Positions 27,192-32,214 of a stretch of DNA of 32,214 nt are shown here, in pieces. The position numbers and the translations under genes were made by a program. Each line of letters starts with the position of its first letter. Within the stretch, counting starts at the first letter, position 1. A model generated the notes under the pieces. That model was given only the letters and a program-made list of their open reading frames with translations. It was not told the origin of the DNA and made no database searches. This DNA is from Methylobacterium dankookense (lineage in GTDB: Bacteria; Pseudomonadota; Alphaproteobacteria; Rhizobiales; Beijerinckiaceae): positions 1 to 32,214 of the forward strand of contig NZ_CABFVH010000055.1 in NCBI RefSeq assembly GCF_902141855.1. Direction: 5' to 3'.

Positions 27192-27290
27192 GATGTGTCC
27201 TCCTCGGGTCGGGGTGTCTGGCCCTCGTCGGGACCGCTCTCGGAATCGAGCGGTCCGGAGATAGGGCCGGGGCGCGGGGCCCCGGCGGCC

Positions 27291-27686
27291 TCAGCGGGCG
27301 TAGGCGATAACCTCCAGGGCCGGGAGATCGGCGGCGAGGTGACGCTCGGCGGCAGCCTTCGCCTTCGCGGCGCGCTCGACAATGCGCTCGGCGAACGCGA
27401 TGAGCGGGCGCTCACCGGCCCGCTTGCGCTCCGCCTTCGTCATGACGACGACGACGATGCGGCCGCGCTCGCCTGTCGCCTTCGTGACGGAAAGCTTGGG
27501 CACCGCGCTCAGGCGGTTGACGAGGCTGTTGCGGCTGTTCCGGTACTTCGTGCCGTAGCTCGCGGCCCGGCCGGTGAGCTCGGAGCCGGACCACGTCCCG
27601 AACCCGTTGAGAAGACCGGCCTGGTAGTCGCCGCGGGCGCAACCGAAGGCGGCGGTGCGGGCATTCGGCGTGATGATCGTGCTCAT
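27291..27686 (-). CDS. Basic protein of unknown function (element cargo)
   Basis: A 131-aa basic protein from the ATG at 27686 (AGGA 8 nt upstream). The first half, containing GDYQAGLLNGFGTWSGSELT, then YRNSRNSLVNRLSAVP, is compact. The middle has a strong beta-strand (GRIVVVVM) and the end is a Lys/Ala/Arg helix (AERIVERAAKAKAAAERHLA). No family is recognised. An in-frame upstream reading to 27875 is Ser/Pro/Arg shadow sequence. It is one of the leftward run. Confidence 0.65.
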   Translation of the reverse strand: MSTIITPNARTAAFGCARGDYQAGLLNGFGTWSGSELTGRAASYGTKYRNSRNSLVNRLSAVPKLSVTKATGERGRIVVVVMTKAERKRAGERPLIAFAERIVERAAKAKAAAERHLAADLPALEVIAYAR

Positions 27687-27807
27687 GGCGAAATTCCTGT
27701 GACTAGGAGGCTCCGAGGAGGACGGTGCCGTTGCCTTCTTGGCCCCTCTTCGAGCCGCCCCATTTGCCGGCTGGAGGAGAGGCCGGGTCGACTGCCCCGG
27801 CGGGGTG

Positions 27808-27897
27808 TTAGGCGTTGGTCTCGGTGTGCAGGGGGAGCAGGCTCTCCGGGAGCGGGAGCTCGCGGACCTTGGCAATCTCGGCGAGCAGGGCAGCCAT
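27808..27897 (-). CDS. Possible 29-aa peptide MAALLAEIAKVRELPLPESL...
   Basis: A short leftward frame with strongly G/C-ending codons and an amphipathic helical start. The sequence ends in LLPLHTETNA. The frame stays open for 12 codons upstream (ending SNEA) to a TAG but has no other start, and GAGG sits only 2 nt before the ATG, too close for a good ribosome site. It may be a remnant of a longer gene cut by the TAG, or chance. Confidence 0.25.
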   Translation of the reverse strand: MAALLAEIAKVRELPLPESLLPLHTETNA

Positions 27898-27960
27898 CGC
27901 CTCGTTGGACGGGTCGGAGTTGTTGGTGTTCGGCTAAAAGGGGGTGTGGGGCTTGGTTAG

Positions 27961-28013
27961 CGGAGGCTCCGTGAGGGGGACCTTGTGTCCCCTTGGTGAA
28001 CGGGATCGTTCAC
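27961..28013. repeat. Three consecutive inverted repeats
   Basis: CGGAG/CTCCG (27961-27971), GGGGAC/GTCCCC with 5-nt loop (27976-27992) and GTGAACG/CGTTCAC with 4-nt loop (27996-28013) follow each other almost without spacing. They lie just downstream of the leftward gene ending at 28051 and upstream of the gene starting at 27686. They may be terminator stems, operator sites or an RNA element. An extra GTTCACTG half-site recurs at about 28048. Confidence 0.55.
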
Positions 28014-28050
28014 TGAGCCGCCATGGTCAGGGGTGAGTGGACGAGAATGT

Positions 28051-28380
28051 TCACTGCTCGGTTTGAGGCCTTCCGGACCGCGCCTGCCGCTTCCTGACCC
28101 GCTTACCCGCGGCGGCACGCTCGGCATTCGACAGCGCAGTTGGAGCCTTAGAGGACTGGTAGCCCACGATGCCGCGGTCGGAGACGATCGCCACGTACTC
28201 GCCGCTCTCGACCAGCCGGCTCATGTCGGCCACGACCTGGGCCTCCATCTGGTCCAGCCGCTCCTCGTGAATGTAGGCATCCAAGCCGCGCCGGAAGCGC
28301 TCGCTGAACGTGAGTCCATCTCCAAAGGCGTTCTTTGCGGTACGGGGGTCGATCTCGGTGATGTGGATCGTCTTGGGCAT
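28051..28380 (-). CDS. Small protein of unknown function (element cargo)
   Basis: A 109-aa protein from the ATG at 28380, with GGAAAGAG just upstream. The N-terminus (PKTIHITEIDPRTAKNAFGD) is followed by a helical segment (FSERFRRGLDAYIHEERLDQ) and a strand-rich part (EYVAIVSDRGIVGYQ). The C-terminus is very basic (GKRVRKRQARSGR). It could bind nucleic acid; no family is recognised. It is 25 bp downstream of the gene ending at 28406 on the same strand, so co-transcribed. Confidence 0.65.
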   Translation of the reverse strand: MPKTIHITEIDPRTAKNAFGDGLTFSERFRRGLDAYIHEERLDQMEAQVVADMSRLVESGEYVAIVSDRGIVGYQSSKAPTALSNAERAAAGKRVRKRQARSGRPQTEQ

Positions 28381-28405
28381 GATCTCTTTCCAGTTTGGGG
28401 GTTGT

Positions 28406-28684
28406 TCAGTCGTTCGGGTCGACGCCGAGCATGACGAGCACGAAGTCTTTGGGGTTGAGGTTGGGACCGAGCTCCAGCCTTCGCCGCTCGCCGTCCGCCT
28501 CGACGACATCGGCGAAGCAGGTCTCGCCGCGCCACTCGACGCACTCGATCGCGATCACGGGGTCGCTGACGCCTTTGGGCAGCGCCCTAGCGAGGCGCTC
28601 CCGCACGATCGCCTCGTCCGCTGGGGCGGCGCGCTCGTACGGAAGGGTCTTGTCCAGCAGGGGGACGAGGGAGATCTGGCGCAT
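28406..28684 (-). CDS. Small acidic protein of unknown function, coupled to the upstream HTH-like gene
   Basis: A 92-aa protein. Its ATG overlaps the TGA of the preceding gene by one base (TGATG at 28682-28686), a translational-coupling arrangement. The sequence (MRQISLVPLLDKTLPYERAA, IAIECVEWRGETCFADVV, LNPKDFVLVMLGVDPND) suggests a small mixed alpha/beta fold. No family is recognised. The in-frame reading upstream to 28810 is a shadow of the HTH-like gene. Confidence 0.65.
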   Translation of the reverse strand: MRQISLVPLLDKTLPYERAAPADEAIVRERLARALPKGVSDPVIAIECVEWRGETCFADVVEADGERRRLELGPNLNPKDFVLVMLGVDPND

Positions 28685-29037
28685 CACGCGAATCCGAGCT
28701 GCTTGGCGAGGCGGACGCGCCAGACCGCGTTGGCGCGGCGGTCGAGCTGCGGGTCGGCGTAGCGGCCAAGCGCCGGCACGTATTCGAGCCCGAAGGTGTC
28801 GAGCATGCACCCCTGGGGCCGCCGGCGGCCTTCGAGCACGCTGCGCAGGACGCCGGGCTTGCAGCCGAGGCGCATCGCCCAGGCCTCGACCCCGCCGGCC
28901 CTCTCGCAGGCCGCGACGAGGACCTCACGGAACTCCTCGGGGGTGGGGTTGTATTCGGCGCACGCGGCACGGGCCCGATCCTGCAGGGCGAGGATGCGGT
29001 GGCGGGCGGGATCGACGGGTAGGACGGATCTCGGCAT
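28684..29037 (-). CDS. YdaS/Cro-like HTH protein A of the element
   Basis: A 117-aa protein. Residues 40-80 contain VLVAACERAGGVEAWAMRLG, CKPGVLRSVLEGRRRPQGCM and then LDTFGLE, the layout of a small phage-type helix-turn-helix. The same arrangement occurs in the gene at 29245: L.AA...AGG...WA.R.G, then L..RR, then L...GL. The C-terminal 35 residues (VPALGRYADPQLDRRANAVW) look helical. GGAG lies 8 nt before the ATG. It is likely a DNA-binding regulator of the element; the target is unknown but the dyads at 29871-29954 are obvious candidates. Confidence 0.7.
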   Translation of the reverse strand: MPRSVLPVDPARHRILALQDRARAACAEYNPTPEEFREVLVAACERAGGVEAWAMRLGCKPGVLRSVLEGRRRPQGCMLDTFGLEYVPALGRYADPQLDRRANAVWRVRLAKQLGFA

Positions 29038-29064
29038 CTCAAATCTCCGGGGTGAAGGGAGTGG

Positions 29065-29248
29065 TCACTGCGCACGCGGCACGGGGTCACGCATTCCGAG
29101 GACGCTGGAGCGCGACGCGAGCCAGAGGAAGAACTGGAGGGAGGGCAGCCAGGCCGCGGCCCACGTCAGGGGCGCCTCGTGCGGCCAGGCCTCCGGTGCG
29201 CCCGCGAGGCCTGGGCGTCACGTGGATGTGGCGGTCGATGTCGTTCAC
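29065..29248 (-). CDS. Small membrane protein split between two frames (+1 frameshift or sequence error)
   Basis: A GTG at 29248 overlaps the stop of the HTH gene at 29245 (GTGA), a normal coupling start. The frame from that GTG ends at 29087 (53 aa) and turns Arg/Pro-rich with weak codon bias after about residue 11. The +1 frame, open from 29217 to a stop at 29065, has almost exclusively G/C-ending codons and encodes a protein-like sequence with one membrane segment (LTWAAAWLPSLQFFLWLASR). However, it has no ATG, GTG or TTG start and a TGA directly before it. A single missed or extra base, or +1 slippage near ACG-CCC-AGG (29210-29218), would join the two into a protein of about 60 aa, perhaps a holin-like or small inner-membrane protein. 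Confidence 0.45.
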
Positions 29249-29469
29249 GGGCGCTGCTCCGCGGGCTCGTACGCGCGGGGGAGCTCCCGCAGCCCAAGAG
29301 CCGCTAGGACTCGCGGCGTGATCTCGCGGCGGCTGCCGAGGATCTTGGCGACGTAGGACTGCGTCAGGCCGTGACGGGCGGCCCAAGAACCCTGGCCTCC
29401 GGCGAGGTCGACGGCCGCTTGCAGGCACCGGCGGGCGTCATCGTGATGGAGAGGAGCGCGCCGGGCCAT
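29245..29469 (-). CDS. YdaS/Cro-like HTH protein B of the element
   Basis: A 74-aa protein with a short helix-turn-helix-like core: CLQAAVDLAGGQGSWAARHG, then LTQSYVAKILGSRREITPRV, then LAALGL. LTQSYVAKIL is the likely recognition helix (Cro/YdaS style). It is paralogous to the protein at 28684. Its ATG overlaps the TGA of the preceding gene by one base (TGATG at 29467-29471), and its own stop overlaps the next start (GTGA). It acts in the cytoplasm, probably as a repressor or antirepressor of the element; that is inference from context. Confidence 0.72.
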   Translation of the reverse strand: MARRAPLHHDDARRCLQAAVDLAGGQGSWAARHGLTQSYVAKILGSRREITPRVLAALGLRELPRAYEPAEQRP

Positions 29470-29801
29470 CAGCGCGTGTCCTCGCGGGCTTCGCGCCCCC
29501 TCTGGTCATTGGGCAGGCCGTAGGATCGGGCGGCTGCCCAAATTGTGCGCCCCTCGACGCCGAACGCCCCGGCGATCCGCTTGATGCTGATGTCCGAGCG
29601 CGAGACCGCCATGCGGAGGGCCGTCTCGTTCGAGGTGCGCCCGTTCACCAGCTCGCGCAGGCCCAGCTTGCAGCACCGGCGCCGATCCGCGTGCTCGCCG
29701 ACGTCGTACAAGCGTGCGATCGCGACGTAGCCCTCTCCAGCCGCGAGGTGCTGCCTCAGCACCGCCGGTGCCACCCTGAACTCCTTCCACCTTGCATGCA
29801 T
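29469..29801 (-). CDS. Small DNA-binding protein with duplicated HTH-like unit
   Basis: A 110-aa protein and the first gene of the leftward run, with GGAGGG 4 nt before the ATG. Two similar segments are visible: AAGEGYVAIARLYDVGEHAD, continuing RRRCCKLGL (about 20-48), and SDISIKRIAGAFGVEGRTIW, continuing AAARSYGLP (about 69-97). Both have the form IA..[FY].V....(I/D)...a....GL, so the protein appears to be an internal duplication of a resolvase/homeodomain-like helix-turn-helix. It is divergent from the gene at 29909, from which it is separated by the dyad-rich region. A regulatory role is likely. Confidence 0.7.
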   Translation of the reverse strand: MHARWKEFRVAPAVLRQHLAAGEGYVAIARLYDVGEHADRRRCCKLGLRELVNGRTSNETALRMAVSRSDISIKRIAGAFGVEGRTIWAAARSYGLPNDQRGREAREDTR

Positions 29802-29870
29802 CTAACCCTCCATGTTTACTAGGTAAGTCTTTGTGTTTTCCCGTGATGCAATCTACCGCCGCCAGGAACG

Positions 29871-29890
29871 TATGATCGATTCGGATCATA
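29871..29890. promoter_or_regulatory. Operator-like dyad 1
   Basis: 7-bp arms TATGATC / GATCATA surround a 6-bp centre (GATTCG). It lies 19-38 nt before the GTG at 29909, where it would overlap the promoter or ribosome-site region of the rightward gene. Confidence 0.55.
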
Positions 29891-29908
29891 AAAAGAAGGG
29901 GTTCTAAC

Positions 29909-30355
29909 GTGGAAAAACGATTCACGATGAATCGTTCGAGTCCCGATCGGGACTGCGTGGTCACGGTACGAGTGGTCCTGCGGGCGGGTGCAGTCGTCCG
30001 GCGCGTCGACGTTTGGGCCGCCACGCGGACGAGCCTGCACGTGCGCCTCGTCACCAGGCGGTCGTTACCTACCGAGACGCACTGCCGTGACGCGGCACGG
30101 ACACGGTGGATGTCCTCGTTCGAGCTTTCGGTCGGCGAGCTCGTCACGACCGCGCGCGGCCGCGAGCCAATAGAGGGCGAGCTGTTCGCCGTCTGCGGGG
30201 GCGGCCTAGAGCCAATCGGCTACAATGCCGCTTGGGATTGCCTCTACCCGGCGGGCGCCGCTGAGAGGGCCGCGCAGCGGGAACCCGACGCCCGGGCGGC
30301 CGCGGCCGACCTACCGCGTGAACTCACCCGATTTGTAGGGGCTCACACGCTCTAG
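29909..30355 (+). CDS. Protein of unknown function divergent from the regulator run
   Basis: A 148-aa protein. The GTG start at 29909 has GAAGGGG 8 nt upstream; an ATG at 29927 is an alternative. The first half (VVTVRVVLRAGAVVRRVDVW and HVRLVTRRS) is Val/Arg-rich and predicted to be beta-stranded. It continues with RWMSSFELSVGELVTTARGR and EGELFAVCGGGLEPIGYNAA. The C-terminus is an Ala/Arg helix. I do not recognise the family. Its opening codons contain two perfect dyads, so it is probably tightly controlled, and it could be an early gene repressed by one of the small HTH proteins transcribed in the other direction. Confidence 0.6.
   Translation: MEKRFTMNRSSPDRDCVVTVRVVLRAGAVVRRVDVWAATRTSLHVRLVTRRSLPTETHCRDAARTRWMSSFELSVGELVTTARGREPIEGELFAVCGGGLEPIGYNAAWDCLYPAGAAERAAQREPDARAAAADLPRELTRFVGAHTL
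29916..29936. promoter_or_regulatory. Operator-like dyad 2 (perfect, 9-bp arms)
   Basis: AACGATTCA and TGAATCGTT flank a 3-bp centre, CGA, within codons 3-10 of the gene at 29909. A perfect 21-bp dyad is unlikely by chance in this window and has the size of a dimeric repressor site. Confidence 0.65.
29939..29954. promoter_or_regulatory. Operator-like dyad 3 (16-bp perfect palindrome)
   Basis: AGTCCCGATCGGGACT starts 3 nt after dyad 2, still inside the coding start of the gene at 29909. Adjacent dyads suggest either two repressor sites or alternative mRNA hairpins covering the start. Confidence 0.6.
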
Positions 30356-30385
30356 AGCAGGGCCCACCCAATAGGGGAATTCCTT

Positions 30386-30484
30386 CTATTTCGCAGAGCG
30401 CTGCACGGCCCGGCAGGCCTTCTGGCAGAGGGCGACCTGGGCCGAAGTGGAGGCGTATTGGGCAAGGGGCTCACGTGCGCCCAT
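30386..30484 (-). CDS. Possible 32-aa peptide
   Basis: A leftward frame from the ATG at 30484 (AAGGA 3-4 nt upstream, close but usable): MGAREPLAQYASTSAQVALC, then QKACRAVQRSAK. Most codons in the second half end in G or C, and two cysteines sit four residues apart. It is the only thing seen in the 208-bp gap between the two rightward genes. Evidence is weak. Confidence 0.25.
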   Translation of the reverse strand: MGAREPLAQYASTSAQVALCQKACRAVQRSAK

Positions 30485-30563
30485 GGATCCTTGCATGTGA
30501 GCTTGGCACGCTCCTGAGCAGAGGGGGCCGGCGTGTTGCCGAGCCCCCGCAGGGAACCCAGTC

Positions 30564-31400
30564 ATGCAGTCGCTGGCCCGAATCCTCGCCGCCGTCCTCC
30601 GCGCCATGCGGGGCGGCTGGTCCTACCTCTCCGACGCCTTCGAGGAGGCGGTCTCCTCCGTCACCCGGAAGCTCCCGTGGCTCCGGGACCACGCCCGCGC
30701 CGCCGGTTGCGCCCTCGACCGGGGAGTCTCCGCCACCGCCGATGCGGCCGCCATCACCGCGGAGGTCGCGCTCAAGGCGCCCGGCGCCGTCGCCCGGGAG
30801 CTCGGGAGCGTCATCGGGAGCATGCTCCCGTCGCCGCAGGTCACCGGCCGGGCCCTCGCCGAGGGCGCCGTCGCTACCGACGCGGAAATCCAGCGGATGA
30901 TGGAGGAGGCGGGCGTCGGCGACGCCATTCCGCATCGCCCGCACGTCGGTGCCGGTCACTTCCTCCAACAAGCCGTCGAAGCGTACCGCGACGGCGGCGA
31001 GGTGGCCCTGGCGCCGCACATTCGCTGGATCTCGGAGCCCGCGGCCGAGTGGATCCGGGCGCTCTCGCACTCCCAGATCGAGGCCGCGCTCGCCATGGCG
31101 CCTGGGGCCCTGAAGCGCCACACGATGCCTGAGAAGGCGTCGGATCTGTCGCCCCTCCTGCCGAGGCTCCTTCCGGTCGGGCCGGCGCCTAAGGTCGATC
31201 CCCTCCTCGTCACCGAGGAGATGAAAGCCGACATCATCGCGCGGGCGAAGCGAAGCATGCGCGGCGAACGCGAGGCGGTCGCGGAGATGATGAAGCGGGG
31301 CCCCGCCGCCACCCCGGCCCGCCCGGAGCCCAGCTTCGACGCCACGCCCGACGAGGCGCCCGTCTACCGCCGCGGCTACCGCCCGCGGGGCGCCTACTGA
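30564..31400 (+). CDS. Protein of unknown function (element cargo), 278 aa
   Basis: The ATG at 30564 has AGGGA about 9 nt upstream. The N-terminus (MQSLARILAAVLRAMRGGWS) is amphipathic and basic rather than a signal peptide. The middle is helical and Ala-rich (residues 60-110: ATADAAAITAEVALKAPGAV). A region with HIRWISEPAAEWIRALSHSQ and EAALAMAPGALKRHTMP follows. The C-terminus is Arg/Pro/Tyr-rich (VYRRGYRPRGAY). No catalytic motif or known family is seen. A strong terminator follows 28 bp after the stop. It could be a structural or DNA-associated protein of the element, but I cannot assign it. Confidence 0.7.
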   Translation: MQSLARILAAVLRAMRGGWSYLSDAFEEAVSSVTRKLPWLRDHARAAGCALDRGVSATADAAAITAEVALKAPGAVARELGSVIGSMLPSPQVTGRALAEGAVATDAEIQRMMEEAGVGDAIPHRPHVGAGHFLQQAVEAYRDGGEVALAPHIRWISEPAAEWIRALSHSQIEAALAMAPGALKRHTMPEKASDLSPLLPRLLPVGPAPKVDPLLVTEEMKADIIARAKRSMRGEREAVAEMMKRGPAATPARPEPSFDATPDEAPVYRRGYRPRGAY

Positions 31401-31428
31401 CCGCCTCCACGGATTTCTGAATCGAGAA

Positions 31429-31459
31429 GGGCCCGCCGCTCATCCCGGCGGGCCCTTTG
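31429..31459. terminator. Rho-independent terminator between convergent genes
   Basis: A perfect 10-bp stem (GGGCCCGCCG / CGGCGGGCCC, 7-nt loop) is followed on the plus strand by TTTGCTTT. It ends the gene at 30564. Its minus-strand side (CTTCTC) is a weaker tract but could also serve the convergent gene ending at 31477. Confidence 0.85.
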
Positions 31460-31476
31460 CTTTGCGCGGTGCCCGG

Positions 31477-31809
31477 TCAGGCGACGCCGCAGATCTCCAT
31501 CAGGCCAGCGGTCAGGCTGCGCTCGGCGCGCAGGGCCTCCCGGAGCAGCCGGATCTCGCGCTGCGCCCCGGAGGCCTCCTGCTCGGCCTGGGCGGCCCGG
31601 GCCTCGGCGGCGGCGGCACGGCGCAGGGCAACGACCTGCCCGAGGCGGGCTTCCCGGAGGCGGAGGGCCACGTCCTCGACTGCGCTGACCTCGCGGCGCT
31701 GTTCCCGACGGATGTCCGACATGGCGCGCTGGATGCCCACGTGGAGACCGGCGCCCACCATGCCGATGCGGCTGCCGGCATTGAGGCTGAGTTCGGTTGC
31801 GAGGCCCAC
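31477..31809 (-). CDS. Small coiled-coil protein (element cargo)
   Basis: A 110-aa protein from the GTG at 31809, chosen because GGGAG lies 7 nt upstream; the in-frame ATG at 31878 has no ribosome site. Residues 35-100 are a continuous Ala/Arg/Glu-rich helix (VSAVEDVALRLREARLGQVV, ALRRAAAAEARAAQAEQEAS, REIRLLREALRAERSL) with heptad-like spacing, so it is predicted to be a coiled coil. The C-terminus is LMEICGVA. Proteins like this serve as phage scaffolds, lysis accessory proteins or unknowns; nothing decides between them. Confidence 0.65.
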   Translation of the reverse strand: MGLATELSLNAGSRIGMVGAGLHVGIQRAMSDIRREQRREVSAVEDVALRLREARLGQVVALRRAAAAEARAAQAEQEASGAQREIRLLREALRAERSLTAGLMEICGVA

Positions 31810-31981
31810 GGGCTGTCTCCCTGTTAGTGTGCCCTCAGCAGAATCGACGCGGAGTCCCGGGTCAACGGGGTGCCTCAAAGGAAGGTAAAAGGGAATCCCG
31901 GCCCCCTGAGGCGGCGCGAGGCCCCGCAGGCTGACGTTAGGCGCGCGTCAGCCCGACGTCGGCCCATATGCGCCTTCCAAT

Positions 31982-32008
31982 ATAAGAAGAACATAAGAGC
32001 GCATAAGA
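31982..32008. repeat. Three ATAAGA repeats at 10-11 bp spacing
   Basis: ATAAGA begins at 31982, 31993 and 32003. The spacing is one helical turn, which is typical of direct-repeat binding sites on one face of DNA. The surrounding sequence is unusually AT-rich for this genome. Confidence 0.4.
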
Positions 32009-32157
32009 GACTCTCGGGACTCGATAAAACGCCAATTTTCGGGCCTCGGGCAAACTTCGGAAAATCGTTTCACCCGTTTTCGGGGCGTTCCGAGCCCCAT
32101 CCCAGGCGGTCCCCAAACCTGGCGGGATCGGCCCCGGAGCCGGCCCATCATCCTGTG

Positions 32158-32202
32158 GATAGAAGGCCAGCCCTATCGGGGGGGGGGGGGCTGGCTTCTA
32201 TC
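32158..32202. repeat. Large hairpin with a 13-G loop
   Basis: GATAGAAG(G)CCAGCC pairs with GGCTGGCTTCTATC with a single bulged G. The loop contains CTATC and most of a run of 13 G (32178-32190), whose last two bases close the stem. Homopolymer length may be unreliable in the assembly. TGTGGATAG at 32154-32162 is one base from a DnaA box. Confidence 0.6.
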
Positions 32203-32214
32203 AAAATCCCCCGC

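Larger units (their letters stand above)
27687..28050. other. 364-bp gap with a short open frame and a row of dyads
   Basis: It contains a possible 29-aa leftward frame (27808-27897) and three adjacent inverted repeats (27961-28013). No larger gene is seen. The upstream continuation of the short frame meets TAG after 12 codons with no start codon between. Confidence 0.5.
31810..32214. other. 405-bp right-edge region, AT-rich, no convincing gene
   Basis: Apart from the promoter zone of the GTG-start gene it holds ATAAGA repeats at helical spacing (31982-32008), an AT-rich stretch to about 32070 and a large hairpin with a G13 run (32158-32202). A 67-aa leftward frame (31948-32151) lacks codon bias and is not called. 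Confidence 0.5.

Noticed and set aside
31948..32151. 67-codon minus-strand frame at the right edge
   Set aside because: It runs through AT-rich regulatory-looking sequence with no codon bias and no ribosome site.

Overview
The window looks like a chromosome segment from a Methylobacteriaceae alphaproteobacterium (Methylobacterium/Methylorubrum type). This rests on the very high GC content, a strong G/C bias at third codon positions, alphaproteobacterial families (DUF2865, DUF1236, an EcfG-type sigma factor, a LOV hybrid kinase) and short GC-rich palindromic repeats between genes. The assignment is inference from gene content; no species call is attempted.

Positions 1 to about 24,060 are ordinary core-type chromosome. 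In order: the truncated start of a secreted PERGA-repeat protein (-), a DUF2865 protein (-), creA (+), a small secreted protein (-), cysS (+), a small basic protein and a blue-light (LOV) hybrid histidine kinase (-), an AI-2E/PerM-type permease with an unusual C-terminal extension (-), a stand-alone receiver protein (-), the glycogen debranching enzyme glgX (-), a LOG-family hydrolase (-), a LysM envelope protein (+), an Atm1-type ABC exporter (+), a transglutaminase-like protein (+), the phosphatidylethanolamine pair psd-pssA (+), mscL (+), a small acidic protein (-), a DUF1236 protein (-), an EcfG-like sigma factor whose N-terminus looks like its own anti-sigma factor NepR (-), a class II glutamine amidotransferase (-) and a prolyl-tRNA editing protein (-). 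Two gap-free copies of a 113-bp palindromic repeat lie at 8563-8675 and 16546-16658. The second sits inside a nest of smaller inverted repeats.

From about 24,067 to the right edge the window is an integrated element. A 19-bp piece matching the 3' end of a tRNA-Ser gene (read on the minus strand) lies 117 bp before a tyrosine integrase, so the element probably entered a tRNA-Ser gene whose intact copy should lie to the right of this window. Cargo includes a phage-type metallophosphoesterase, a long leftward run of small proteins (29801 down to 26296), a rightward regulator-like gene starting at 29909, a 278-aa unknown protein and a small coiled-coil protein. At least four of the small leftward proteins look like DNA-binding proteins. 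Two are clear paralogues, one has an internally duplicated helix-turn-helix-like unit, and several overlap by 1-4 nt. The divergent start region (29802-29954) carries three dyads in a row, two of them inside the first codons of the rightward gene. The layout resembles the early/regulatory region of a phage or integrative element; no structural phage genes are visible.

The points most worth following are the NepR-EcfG fusion, the tRNA-Ser attachment fragment, the operator cluster with its paralogous small regulators, and a small membrane protein whose good reading frame lies +1 to its only plausible start.
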